A DNA stretch of 64,000 nucleotides, taken from positions 620,001 through 684,000 of the forward strand of contig NZ_VKCZ01000014.1 of NCBI RefSeq assembly GCF_009299835.1. The letters are read 5' to 3'. This document shows, piece by piece, positions 1 through 7,869 of this stretch. The stretch is from Microlunatus speluncae (lineage in GTDB: Bacteria > Actinomycetota > Actinomycetes > Propionibacteriales > Propionibacteriaceae). The notes under the pieces are model-generated. The model made no database searches. It saw only the letters and a program-made list of their open reading frames with translations, and was not told the origin of the DNA. The stretch's first letter is position 1. The number at the start of each line of letters is the position of its first letter. Both the position numbers and the translations under genes were made by a program.

Positions 1-2
1 CG

Positions 3-920
3 GAGCTGATCTGGCGGGCCGCCATGATCAACGAGAAGCCCGGCGGGCACGGTGATCGGGCCGTCGCGGTCGGCATCCTGGACATGGCCGCCTGGGATCT
101 GGCGGCCAAGCTCGCCGGCCGGCCGCTGCACCACCAGCTCGCCGAGCGCGCCGCGGCCGGTCTGGGCACTCCGCTGGAGCGGGTCTGGGTCTACGCGGCC
201 GGCGGCTACTACTACCCGGACCGCGGCATCCCGGCGCTGCTGGACGAGTTGAGTGGCTACCTCGACCTCGGTTACCGGACGGTCAAGCTCAAGATCGGCG
301 GCGCGACGCTGGCCGACGACCTGCGCCGGATCGAGGCGGTGCTGGCGATGCTGCCGGCCGGAGCCGACCTGGCCGTCGACGCCAACGGCCGGTTCGATGC
401 GGCGACCGCGATCGACTATGCCGTCGCGCTGCGGGAGCTGCCGTTGCGTTGGTACGAGGAGCCGGTCGACCCGCTCGACTTCCGGGCCCTGGCCGAGGTC
501 GCCGAGGCCTACCCCGGACCACTGGCGACCGGGGAAAACCTGCTGTCCCGGCAGGAGGCGGTCAACCTGGTCCGCTACGGCGGCCTGCGGCCGGACCGGG
601 ACGTGCTGCAGATGGATTCGGCGCTGAGCTACGGCTTCACCGAATACGACCGGACCCTGGCCGCGCTGGCCGATCATGGCTGGTCGAAGGAACGCTGCGT
701 GCCACACGGCGGGCACCAGTTCAATCTGGCCATCGCCGCCGCCTGTGGGCTCGGTGGCGCGGAGTCGTACCCGGGGATCTTCGAGCCGTTCGGCGGCTTC
801 GCCGACGGTGATCAGGTCGTCGACGGCTACGTCACGCTGCCCGACGTGCCGGGCATCGGGTTGGAGGCCAAGGCCTCGCTGGCGCCGATCCTGGCCGGGC
901 TCCGGGACGGGACGCGGTAG
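3..920 (+). CDS. enolase-superfamily (MR/MLE) dehydratase, 5' truncated by window edge
   Basis: This is the C-terminal barrel part of a mandelate racemase/muconate lactonizing-type enzyme, probably a sugar-acid or tartrate dehydratase. The frame is open to the window edge with residues ELIWRAAM before the first ATG at 24, so the true start and most of the N-terminal capping domain lie upstream. Visible are the metal-ligand stretches AVDANGRFD, WYEEPVDP and ATGENLLSRQE, and a C-terminal PHGGHQ with a GGAESYPGIFEPFGGF tail. By memory that tail resembles D-tartrate dehydratase-like proteins; the substrate is inference. It is followed by the trpS leader rather than by an operon partner. Two more enolase-superfamily genes lie at 2934 and 5202, so the region looks specialised in aldonate or aldarate dehydration. 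Confidence 0.85.
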   Translation, partial: ELIWRAAMINEKPGGHGDRAVAVGILDMAAWDLAAKLAGRPLHHQLAERAAAGLGTPLERVWVYAAGGYYYPDRGIPALLDELSGYLDLGYRTVKLKIGGATLADDLRRIEAVLAMLPAGADLAVDANGRFDAATAIDYAVALRELPLRWYEEPVDPLDFRALAEVAEAYPGPLATGENLLSRQEAVNLVRYGGLRPDRDVLQMDSALSYGFTEYDRTLAALADHGWSKERCVPHGGHQFNLAIAAACGLGGAESYPGIFEPFGGFADGDQVVDGYVTLPDVPGIGLEAKASLAPILAGLRDGTR

Positions 921-930
921 GCTGTCGATC

Positions 931-972
931 ATGCATCGTTCGTCGTGTCTGTCCTGGTGGCGCTCCTTCTAG
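931..972 (+). CDS. Trp-Trp leader peptide of the trpS attenuator
   Basis: A 13-codon ORF encodes MHRSSCLSWWRSF with two adjacent Trp codons (TGGTGG, 956-961), 106 bp ahead of a tryptophanyl-tRNA synthetase gene. It is followed at once by mutually exclusive RNA pairings (973-980 with 1001-1008, or terminator 998-1023). Tandem codons for the amino acid whose tRNA is charged by the downstream product are the hallmark of ribosome-mediated attenuation. Ribosome stalling at Trp codons when charged tRNA-Trp is scarce would favour the antiterminator. No strong Shine-Dalgarno sequence is visible, so translation might be leaderless or weakly initiated. Confidence 0.8.
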   Translation: MHRSSCLSWWRSF

Positions 973-1008
973 GGGCGGCCAGCACACGTACACGAGCAAA
1001 GGCCGTCC
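973..1008 (+). promoter_or_regulatory. trpS antiterminator pairing
   Basis: GGGCGGCC at 973-980, starting right after the leader stop codon, can pair with GGCCGTCC at 1001-1008 (seven Watson-Crick pairs and one G-U) across a 20-nt loop. The second strand is the 5' arm of the terminator stem, so the two structures are mutually exclusive. This is read from the sequence; the switching behaviour is inferred from known attenuators. Confidence 0.65.
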
Positions 1009-1023
1009 GGACGGACGGCCTTT
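998..1023 (+). terminator. intrinsic terminator of the trpS attenuator
   Basis: Perfect 11-bp stem AAAGGCCGTCC / GGACGGCCTTT with a 4-nt loop (1009-1012), followed by TCTTC, a short pyrimidine-rich tail. It lies between the Trp-rich leader ORF and trpS. Its 5' arm overlaps the antiterminator partner sequence. Confidence 0.8.
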
Positions 1024-1078
1024 CTTCATGCCTGGGGTCGGCCCGTCCTGACGGTGACCACGACCACCGGGAGACCTG

Positions 1079-2149
1079 ATGACCACCACCCTGCAACCCA
1101 CCGGCGTCCTCGGCACTACGGCCGCTCAACTGCGCAGCGCGGAGCTGGAGGAGTTGATCACCACCGATCCGGGTCGGTTCCGGATCCTGACCGGCGACCG
1201 GCCCACCGGGCAGCTCCATCTGGGTCACTACTTCGGCACGCTGCACAACCGGGTCCGACTCCAGGATCTCGGTATCGAGACGTACGTGATCATCGCGGAC
1301 TATCAGGTGCTGACCGATCGCGATGTCGCCGACCACCTGTCCGACTACGTGGAGGAGCTGACGCTCGACTATCTGGCCATCGGCATCGACCCGGAACGCA
1401 GCACGATCTTCACCCACAGCGCGGTGCCGGCGCTGAACCAGCTGCTGCTGCCGTTCCTCAGTCTGGTCTCGGTGCCCGAACTGGAGCGCAACCCCACTGT
1501 CAAGGACGAGATCGTCCATTCCCGGCAGTCCTCGGTCAGCGGGCTGATGTTCACCTATCCGGCTCACCAGGCCGCCGACATCCTGTTCTGCAAGGCGAAT
1601 CTGGTCCCCGTCGGTCAAGATCAACTGCCGCACGTGGAGATCACCCGGACCATCGCCCGCCGGTTCAATCATCGCTACGGCGACGTCTTCCCGCGGCCGG
1701 ACGCGCTGCTGTCCGAGGCGCCACTGCTGCTCGGCACCGACGGCACCAAGATGAGCAAGAGCCGCGGCAACGCGATCACCCTGGCCGCCACCGCCGACGA
1801 GACGGCCCGGCTGATCAGGGGCGCCAAGACCGATGCCGAGCGATCCATCACCTACGATCCGGCCACCCGGCCCGAAGTGTCGTCCCTGGTCCTGCTCGCC
1901 GCCCTCTGCCAGGGCCGGACCCCGGAGCAGGTCGCCTCCGACCTCGGCTCCGCCGGCGCCGCGGCCCTGAAGCGGACCGTGACCGATTCGGTGAACGAAT
2001 TCCTCTCCCCGATCCGGGCCCGCCGCGCCGAGTACGCCCGCGACCGCGGTCACCTCCGCCGAATCCTGCGCGCCGGCAACGAGCAGGCCAACGCCGTGGC
2101 GAACGCCACCCTGGCCGAGGTCCGGACCGCCATGAAGTGCAACTACTGA
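1079..2149 (+). CDS. trpS: tryptophanyl-tRNA synthetase, auxiliary (antibiotic-resistant-like) type
   Basis: Class Ic aminoacyl-tRNA synthetase charging tRNA-Trp in the cytoplasm; 356 aa, a normal TrpRS length. The HIGH-type motif is HLGHYFG (residues 47-53) and the KMSKS loop is KMSKS (224-228) within GTDGTKMSKSRG. The start ATG at 1079 has GGGAG about 6 nt upstream. The N-terminal RPTGQLHLGHYFGTL pattern resembles the secondary TrpRS of streptomycetes more than the usual SGIQPSG-type housekeeping form, and the residue aligned by eye with the indolmycin-contact His is Gln76. Expression is very probably controlled by the leader-peptide attenuator at 931-1023. A second, housekeeping trpS should exist elsewhere in the genome (inference). 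Confidence 0.93.
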   Translation: MTTTLQPTGVLGTTAAQLRSAELEELITTDPGRFRILTGDRPTGQLHLGHYFGTLHNRVRLQDLGIETYVIIADYQVLTDRDVADHLSDYVEELTLDYLAIGIDPERSTIFTHSAVPALNQLLLPFLSLVSVPELERNPTVKDEIVHSRQSSVSGLMFTYPAHQAADILFCKANLVPVGQDQLPHVEITRTIARRFNHRYGDVFPRPDALLSEAPLLLGTDGTKMSKSRGNAITLAATADETARLIRGAKTDAERSITYDPATRPEVSSLVLLAALCQGRTPEQVASDLGSAGAAALKRTVTDSVNEFLSPIRARRAEYARDRGHLRRILRAGNEQANAVANATLAEVRTAMKCNY

Positions 2150-2167
2150 ACGCGAGCGCTCGCGTTC
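2148..2167 (+). terminator. perfect palindrome at the trpS stop codon, candidate terminator
   Basis: Arms GAACGCGAGC / GCTCGCGTTC form a perfect 20-bp palindrome that begins inside the trpS TGA codon. There is no U-run, only CCTTGAG after it, so it may be a U-less actinobacterial terminator or a protein-binding palindrome. Confidence 0.5.
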
Positions 2168-2920
2168 CCTTGAGCCCGGATCCGCCGATGATCTTGGACT
2201 TGGGTGGTGTCGGGCGGGGGAGGGTGTTCGTTCCCTGAGCCTGTCGAAGGGCAGGCCAGTTGGGTGTCCTGTCGGGTTTCGGCCTGACGGCCGGAAAGAC
2301 GCGCTGAGGAGCGGGCGGGTCATCGCGGTCTGCGGAGTCGCGGCTGTTGCCTGGGCTCGGCGCGATCATTATCGGTCCGCGCGACTGCCGCAACAGTCGC
2401 GTCAGCCGAGAGCGGTCGCGTCGAGCTCGGCGGACCGACGCGCGGGCTGGTCGACAGCCAGCGGCCCACCAGCCGGATCTTCCCAGCCCGGATCCACCGA
2501 TGACTTGGTCGTGGTGTCGCGAAAGCTCTTTGTGCGGGGCGATAGCGGCGATTGCCACGTGGAAACCTCCGGCACGAAGAGCTTTTGCGACAGTCCGACC
2601 GGGTGCACCCATCGAGTGGACCCGGACGGCAGGCTTCGGCCGGAACGAACAAGCACGACAGGCCGGGGAATGAACAAGCGTCGACAAGCTTGGGGACCGA
2701 ACACCCTCGTTTCCGACTGTCGAACCCGCCGGACCGCTGCCCCAGCCCGAACAGAGATCGCGACACCACAGCTCCAAGCTCGGCGGTGGAGCTAGGCCGC
2801 TCCCCGGAATCAATACTCCGCAATACGGTGGAATTGTTGACCGCGAGCAAGCTCGGGAGATACCGTCAGAAACCGTTTTCTGGCTCATGTAGCCAGGCGA
2901 TGGTCGACGAGCTCAACCAG
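2168..2920. repeat. intergenic island A: mosaic repeat, no gene seen
   Basis: About 750 bp with no convincing gene. It contains a box CCTGAGCCTGTCGAAGG (within 2229-2251), then GTTTCGGCC..GGCCGG and a GACGCGC..GGAGCGGGCGGG module (about 2275-2320), all also found in islands B and C. AGCCCGGATCC[AG]CCGATGA occurs at about 2173 and 2485, and again in island B. Hairpins: GCGACTG/CAGTCGC in 2372-2413, and a long one with arms 2515-2535 and 2572-2592 (19 of 21 paired). A CGAGTGGAC word near 2613 matches hairpin arms in islands B and C. A ribosome binding site (CCAGGAG) for the next gene lies at 2917-2923. Confidence 0.7.
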
Positions 2921-2933
2921 GAGTTGTGATCAG

Positions 2934-4028
2934 GTGTCCAAGATCATTTCGATCGAGACCTTCTGCGGGCCGGTCTGCATCGTCCGGGTCCGGACCGACG
3001 ACGGGCTGGAGGGCTACGGCCAGACCGCGCACTCCGAGGGCGAGCTGACCGCGCAGGTGCTGCACCGCCTGGTCGCCCAGCACTACCTCGGCCGGGATCC
3101 GATCAACGTGGTCGCGCTGGCCGACGCCTGCGCCCGGGCCTCGTACAAGATCTGGGGCAGCCTGCTGTTTCGCGCCCTGGCCGGCGTCGACACCGCACTC
3201 TGGGACCTGCTCGGCAAGGCCGCCGGCCGCCCGGTTTACGAGCTGCTCGGCGGAAAGCTCCGCGACCGGATCCCGCTCTACGGCTCGGCGATGAGGCGCG
3301 ACACCACCCCGGAAGAGGAGGTCGAGCGGCTCGGCGGCGCCGTCGCCGAGCACGGATTCGGCGGGGTCAAGATCAAGATCGGGGAGCGGATCGGCCGCGA
3401 CGGCGAGCCCTACCTGGGCGGCCGCAGCACCGCCCTGATCCCCGCCCTGCGCGAGGCGCTCGGTGATCAACTCGACCTCAGCGCGGACGGCAACGGCGCG
3501 TACTCACCGGGCCAGGCGATCCGGGTCGGCCGGCTGATGGAAGATCACGGCTACTGCCACTTCGAGGAGCCGGTCGCCTTCTGGGAGCACGAGAACACCA
3601 AGCAGGTCGCCGACGCACTGGACATCCCGGTCGCGGTCGGGGAACAGGAGTTCTCGGTGGAGTCCATGCGTCGCTTGATCAACGACCGCGCGGTCGACAT
3701 CATCCAGCCCGACGTCTGCTACCTCGGCGGAGTGAGCCGGGCGATGCAGGTGGCGCAGTTGGCCGACCTGGCCGGCATCCCCTGCATCCCGCACTCGTCC
3801 GGTCGATCGCTGACCGCGATCTTCACCGCGCACCTGGTCACCGCCCTGCCGGCCTGCACTGGCCGGCACGAGTGGACCATCGAGGATGTCTCCCGGATGC
3901 GGTTCTACGAACCCTTCCCGGTCGCGGTCGATGGCCACCTCGAGCTGTCCGAGCGTCCCGGCTGGGGCGTCGACATCGACCCCGACCTGCTGAAGTCCGC
4001 CACCCACCAGATCTCGACCCTGGACTGA
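2934..4028 (+). CDS. enolase-superfamily sugar-acid dehydratase (mandelate racemase subgroup)
   Basis: 364-aa MR/MLE family enzyme, probably dehydrating an aldonate or aldarate to a 2-keto-3-deoxy acid. All catalytic positions are visible: KxK at K146/K148 (GGVKIKIGE), metal ligands D185 (SADGNGAY), E211 (FEEPVAFWE) and E237 (VGEQE), and the Asp260-His287 dyad (IIQPDV, IPHSSG) typical of the mandelate racemase subgroup. GTG start with CCAGGAG about 10 nt upstream. It is followed by a DapA-like aldolase gene and a third family member, which suggests a dehydratase plus aldolase route. Substrate not assignable from sequence alone. Confidence 0.88.
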   Translation: MSKIISIETFCGPVCIVRVRTDDGLEGYGQTAHSEGELTAQVLHRLVAQHYLGRDPINVVALADACARASYKIWGSLLFRALAGVDTALWDLLGKAAGRPVYELLGGKLRDRIPLYGSAMRRDTTPEEEVERLGGAVAEHGFGGVKIKIGERIGRDGEPYLGGRSTALIPALREALGDQLDLSADGNGAYSPGQAIRVGRLMEDHGYCHFEEPVAFWEHENTKQVADALDIPVAVGEQEFSVESMRRLINDRAVDIIQPDVCYLGGVSRAMQVAQLADLAGIPCIPHSSGRSLTAIFTAHLVTALPACTGRHEWTIEDVSRMRFYEPFPVAVDGHLELSERPGWGVDIDPDLLKSATHQISTLD

Positions 4029-4091
4029 CCAATCGCGGGATCGCGGTCGGTCCCGCGTCCTGAGCCTCCGGTGCAGGCCGACCCGTGGCTT

Positions 4092-4115
4092 GCCCTTCGA
4101 CAGGCTCAGGGAACG
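4092..4115 (-). repeat. dispersed CCTGAGCC...GAAGG box (reverse copy)
   Basis: A reverse-oriented copy of the box (CCTTCGACAGGCTCAGG) lies in the 245-bp gap between the dehydratase and the aldolase gene. The gap also has a small hairpin GCGGGA/TCCCGC just after the dehydratase stop (about 4036-4057), which could act as a weak terminator. The same box occurs near 2229, 6378, 6505, 15476 and 16113. Confidence 0.75.
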
Positions 4116-4273
4116 AATCCCTTCGCTCCCACCACGCCGCCTCCGCCGGTCTCAGGGGGCAAGATCGACTCATGCCGTCGCCGGTCCGCTAGCTATCCTC
4201 CGTTTATTGTAATAATCTTCGGTATCTCGAAGTGTGCCGATGACAGGCTACGGCTGCGGAAGGACGGGGCAAC

Positions 4274-5197
4274 GTGACCGAGCGAACGAATCCGGGTGGG
4301 CTCGGCGGGGTGATCAGTGTCGTGCAGACCCCGTTCGACGACAACGACGAGCTTGATCCGCGGAGCCATCGGCGCCAGGTGGACTGGCTCTTCGCCGAGG
4401 GCACGGACGGCGTGGTCACGGGGATGGTGTCGGAGGTGCTGCGGCTGTCGTCGGACGAACGCGACGAGCTGGCCAGCCTGACCTGTGAGGCCGCCGCCGG
4501 CCGCGGACCGGTGATCGTCAGCGTCGGCGCCGAGTCGACCCAGACGGCGGTCCGGCATGCCCGGCACGCCGCCAAGGCGGGCGCGAACGCGGTCATGGCG
4601 GTGCCGCCGGCGCTGACCGCGGTCGGTGACGACGAGTTGTTCGGTTACTTCGCCACGATCGCTGAGACGTCCGGGCTGCCGGTGGTGGTGCAGGACGCCT
4701 CGGGCTACGTCGGTCGGTCACTGTCGATCGAGTTGCAGGCCCGGCTGTTCTGGGAGCTTGGTGATCTTGCTCTGTTCAAGCCGGAATCGCCGCCGATCGG
4801 GCCGAAGGTGACCGCGCTGCGACAGGCGACCGATGGCGGCGCCCGAATCTTCGAGGGCACCGGGGGATTGCACCTGATCGACAGCTACCGCCGGGGTGCG
4901 ATCGGTACGATGCCGGCCGGCGATCTGGTCTGGGCCATGGTGCCGCTCTGGCAGGCGCTGCGGCGCGGCGACTTCGAGCGGGCGTACGCGATCGGCGGGC
5001 CGCTGGCGATGGTGATCACGTTGCAGTCGAGCCTGGACACGTTCGTCGCGATCGAGAAGCACAACCTGGTCCGGCAGGGGATCTTCCCCTCGGCACGGAT
5101 GCGTGGCCCGGTCGGCACGATCGGCGACGAGCTCACCCTGGCCGAGGTGGACCGGTTGGTCGATCGGTTGCGGTCCGTGGTGGACGCGGGGGAGTGA
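4274..5197 (+). CDS. dihydrodipicolinate synthase/N-acetylneuraminate lyase-family aldolase or dehydratase
   Basis: 307-aa TIM-barrel class I aldolase of the DapA/NAL superfamily. The Schiff-base lysine is probably K169 (LALFKPES). The usual tyrosine motif after strand five is altered (VVVQDASGY, Tyr145), so this is not a standard lysine-biosynthesis DapA. GTG start, and the next gene begins 4 bp after its stop, so the two are probably co-transcribed. Next to two enolase-type dehydratases it most likely cleaves or dehydrates a 2-keto-3-deoxy sugar acid (inference from context). Confidence 0.85.
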   Translation: MTERTNPGGLGGVISVVQTPFDDNDELDPRSHRRQVDWLFAEGTDGVVTGMVSEVLRLSSDERDELASLTCEAAAGRGPVIVSVGAESTQTAVRHARHAAKAGANAVMAVPPALTAVGDDELFGYFATIAETSGLPVVVQDASGYVGRSLSIELQARLFWELGDLALFKPESPPIGPKVTALRQATDGGARIFEGTGGLHLIDSYRRGAIGTMPAGDLVWAMVPLWQALRRGDFERAYAIGGPLAMVITLQSSLDTFVAIEKHNLVRQGIFPSARMRGPVGTIGDELTLAEVDRLVDRLRSVVDAGE

Positions 5198-5201
5198 CCC
5201 G

Positions 5202-6386
5202 GTGCGGATCCGCGATGTCACCCCGTTCCTGCTCCGCGGTTCCGAGACGTACGGCTCCGGCGCGACCGGCGACGAGGCTACCGATCAGGGTGACTGGCTG
5301 CTGCTGATCCGGGTCCGGACCACGGACGGGCTGCAGGCCTGGGCCGATGTGGAGACGCTGGCGCCGGTCGCGGCCCGGGTGGTCCGCGGCGACGGCATGG
5401 GTGCGATGGGCTTCAAGACTCTCGAGGAACTGATCGCCGGCCGCGACGTCGAGGACTCCGAGGAGCTGGACCTGATCTGGCAGGAGCTGTTCATCGGCTC
5501 GGTCTACTACGGCCGCCGCGGCGTCGCGCTGCAGGCTCTGTCGGCGATCGACAACTGCCTCTGGGCCCTGCTGGCCCAGCGGGACGGTGTTGATCTTGCC
5601 GAGTTGCTCGGCGGTCGGCGCCATGACCGGATCCCGGCCTACGCCTCGACCCTGTTCCGGAGCACACCCGAGGGGAATGCGGCGGCGGCTCGGTCCTACC
5701 GCGATCGCGGCTTCCGCGGCGTGAAGTTCGGCTGGGGCGGCTTCGGCGTCGACGCGGGCCGGGACGCGGAGAATCTGGCGGCGATCACCGCCGAGCTGGG
5801 TGATGATCATGACCTGATGGTTGATCCGGGCTGGTATGTCGCCGACCATGATCGACCGCGGCTGCGCACCCCGACCGAGCTGCGCGCCATGCTCGAACTG
5901 CTCGACGACGTCCGGCCGACCTGGGTCGAGGACATCGTCCATCCCGAGGAGTTCGAGCAGTACGCCGACCTCCGCTGCGACTTCCCCGAGTTGCCGTTCG
6001 CGGCCGGCGAGCAACAGGCGACCCGCTGGGAGCTGGAGCGGCTGATCGCGACCGGCGGACTCCGTTATCTGCAACCGGATCTGTCCCGCTGCGGCGGTCT
6101 CACCGTCGCTCGCCGGCTGGTCGGACCGGCTGTTGATCATGGGGTCCAGCTCGTCACCCACTCCTGGCTGACCGACCTGCTGCACCACTACAGCCTGCAC
6201 CTGCTGGCCACCCTGCCCGCCGCTCCGTGGGTGGAGTTCAACGTCGCCCAGAGCACCCTGAGCAGGGGAGTCGTACGGGATCCGCTGCAGCTGGGATCCG
6301 ACGGCACCGTCCAGGTCCCCGTAGCGGTTCCCGACGTTGACGAGGCCTTCATCACTCAGCACGCCGTCGCGCTTTCCGTTCCCTGA
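5202..6386 (+). CDS. enolase-superfamily dehydratase, rhamnonate dehydratase-like
   Basis: 394 aa from a GTG 4 bp after the aldolase stop; the frame is open further upstream, but MRIRDVTPFLLRG is a typical N terminus. Visible active-site residues are K175 (RGVKFGW, with the second Lys of KxK replaced by Trp178), D208 (MVDPGWY), E243 (WVEDIVHPE), E270 (AAGEQQ) and an Asp293-His320 dyad (LQPDL, LVTHSW). YGRRGVALQALSAIDNCLW resembles L-rhamnonate/L-fuconate dehydratases. Operon with the aldolase. Its last codons and stop lie inside a dispersed repeat box (6378-6400), so the C terminus (SVP-stop) is repeat-encoded. Confidence 0.87.
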   Translation: MRIRDVTPFLLRGSETYGSGATGDEATDQGDWLLLIRVRTTDGLQAWADVETLAPVAARVVRGDGMGAMGFKTLEELIAGRDVEDSEELDLIWQELFIGSVYYGRRGVALQALSAIDNCLWALLAQRDGVDLAELLGGRRHDRIPAYASTLFRSTPEGNAAAARSYRDRGFRGVKFGWGGFGVDAGRDAENLAAITAELGDDHDLMVDPGWYVADHDRPRLRTPTELRAMLELLDDVRPTWVEDIVHPEEFEQYADLRCDFPELPFAAGEQQATRWELERLIATGGLRYLQPDLSRCGGLTVARRLVGPAVDHGVQLVTHSWLTDLLHHYSLHLLATLPAAPWVEFNVAQSTLSRGVVRDPLQLGSDGTVQVPVAVPDVDEAFITQHAVALSVP

Positions 6387-6980
6387 GCCTGTCGAAGGGC
6401 CAGGGTGATGAATAGGGATTGCCCTTCGACAGACTCAGCCCGGATCCACCGATGATCTTGGAGCCGTGGCCGTGCCCAGGGGTTGGGGGAGGCGGTCGCT
6501 GGTTTCGTTCCCTGAGCCTGTCGAAGGGCAGGCCAGGGGGTTGCGCTCGCCTGGGGTTTCGGCCATCCGGCCGGACAGGACGCGCCAAGGAGGGGCGGGT
6601 GGAGCGGTCAGCCGGTGTCGCGGCCGACGTCGGGTTGTGCGTTGGGTTTCGATTGCATTCCTCGAGTGGACGCTTTGGCCGCGGATCTGCGTCTGGAAGG
6701 TGGCCGAACAGTCCACTCGATGTACGCCGGCGGGGGATCTCGATCCTCCCTTGAGCCCGGCCGAGCTCGGCGGTGGATCCGGACCCAACCCGGCGCTCGC
6801 GTAGCGGCAGCCGGCTTCCGGTCCGGCAGCCGTCGAGTGTGACCTTTTCCACCCGGGTTCGCAGGTTTCGGGTGGATAAGGTCACTCTCGACGCAAGGCC
6901 TGGCCACGCACGCCAACACCCGAACCGGGCCCTGTCCAAAGCTGGTGCGCCCGATCGGTGGATCCAGGCTCAGGGAACGA
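6378..6980. repeat. intergenic island B: mosaic repeat with paired long hairpins
   Basis: About 600 bp between convergent genes without a credible gene. It starts with the forward box at 6378-6400, then a reverse near-copy at 6421-6440, AGCCCGGATCCACCGATGA at about 6438, a second forward box at 6505-6529, GTTTCGGCC..GGCCGG and GACGCGCCAAGGAGGGGCGGG-like modules. Hairpin B1 has arms 6662-6680 and 6702-6720 (16 of 19 paired). Hairpin B2 has arms 6832-6855 and 6869-6892 (22 of 24 paired). The right end (about 6948-6980) carries CGGTGGATCCAGGCTC and a partial reverse box, closely matching the right end of island C. Confidence 0.75.
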
Positions 6981-6985
6981 GCGGG

Positions 6986-7771
6986 CTACTCCGCGAGGGC
7001 GTCGATCTGGGCGACCTCGTCGTCGGCGAGGTCGACGCGGGCGCCGGCGGCGTTGGCCACGATCCGCTCCGGCTGGGTCGACTTCGGGATCACCACGAAC
7101 TTGTGCTTGACGTGCCAGCCGACGATCACCTGGGCGGTGGTGGCGCCGTGCTTCTCGGCGATCGCGACCAGGGTCGGGTCGTCCAGGTTCGAGGCGCGGA
7201 AGGGGCTGTAGCCCTCGAGCACGACGCCGCGCTCGGCCAGGCCGTCGGCTATGGTCGCGTCGTACAGGGTCGGGCCCCACTTGATCTGGTTCACCGCCGG
7301 CGCGACGCCGGTCGCGCTGATCAGCTCGTCGATCTGGTCCAGCGAATAGTTGCTGACGCCGATCGACGTGGCCAGACCCTCGGCCTGCGCGGCGACGAAC
7401 TGTTCCCAGGCTTCGGGGGTGGCCTGCTTGTTCGGCGGCCAGTGCACCAGCCACAGGTCGACCCGGTCGAGGCCGAGCTTCTGCAGGCTCTCCTCCAGGG
7501 TCTGCCGTTCCCGGCCGACATGGTCGGGCGGCATCTTCGTGGTGACGAAGATCGACTCGCGCGGCAGGTCGGCGGCAGCGAGTGCCTGGCCGATCCCGGC
7601 CTCGTTCTGGTAGCCGGTGGCCGTGTCGATGTGGCGGTAGCCGGCCTCCAGGGCCGCGGCGGTCGCCGCCGTCGCCTCCGAATCGGGGATCTGCCAGGTG
7701 CCGAAGCCGAGCAGCGGCATGGCCGGGCCGTTGCTGAGCGCCACGGTGGGCTGGGAGTAGTCGTTCGTCAT
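6986..7771 (-). CDS. aldo/keto reductase
   Basis: 261-aa NADPH-dependent carbonyl reductase of the AKR superfamily, a cytoplasmic (beta/alpha)8 barrel. The tetrad is visible: Asp in HIDTATGYQNE with Tyr a few residues on, Lys in FVTTKM, and His in LVHWPP. The C-terminal NADPH-binding VIPKSTQPERI motif is present. Length is normal. Divergent from the DUF4091 gene with a 98-bp promoter gap. Could reduce sugar aldehydes or 2,5-diketo-gluconate-like substrates; the substrate is unknown. Confidence 0.93.
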   Translation of the reverse strand: MTNDYSQPTVALSNGPAMPLLGFGTWQIPDSEATAATAAALEAGYRHIDTATGYQNEAGIGQALAAADLPRESIFVTTKMPPDHVGRERQTLEESLQKLGLDRVDLWLVHWPPNKQATPEAWEQFVAAQAEGLATSIGVSNYSLDQIDELISATGVAPAVNQIKWGPTLYDATIADGLAERGVVLEGYSPFRASNLDDPTLVAIAEKHGATTAQVIVGWHVKHKFVVIPKSTQPERIVANAAGARVDLADDEVAQIDALAE

Positions 7772-7869
7772 GGGGTCAGTCTGGCGCTGCCGGTACGATC
7801 CACGCGCCCTGCCGACCAGCCTGTGGGATTAGGGTGTGTCGAACTCGCCGTCGATCATCGGAGCTGATC

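Noticed and set aside
929..2323. 464-aa antisense open frame opposite trpS
   Set aside because: Mirror frame of a high-GC gene: arginine/glycine/aspartate-rich with no domain. trpS is unambiguous on the other strand.
6773..7867. 364-aa plus-strand frame over the aldo/keto reductase
   Set aside because: Antisense to a complete AKR and runs through hairpin B2; not a gene.
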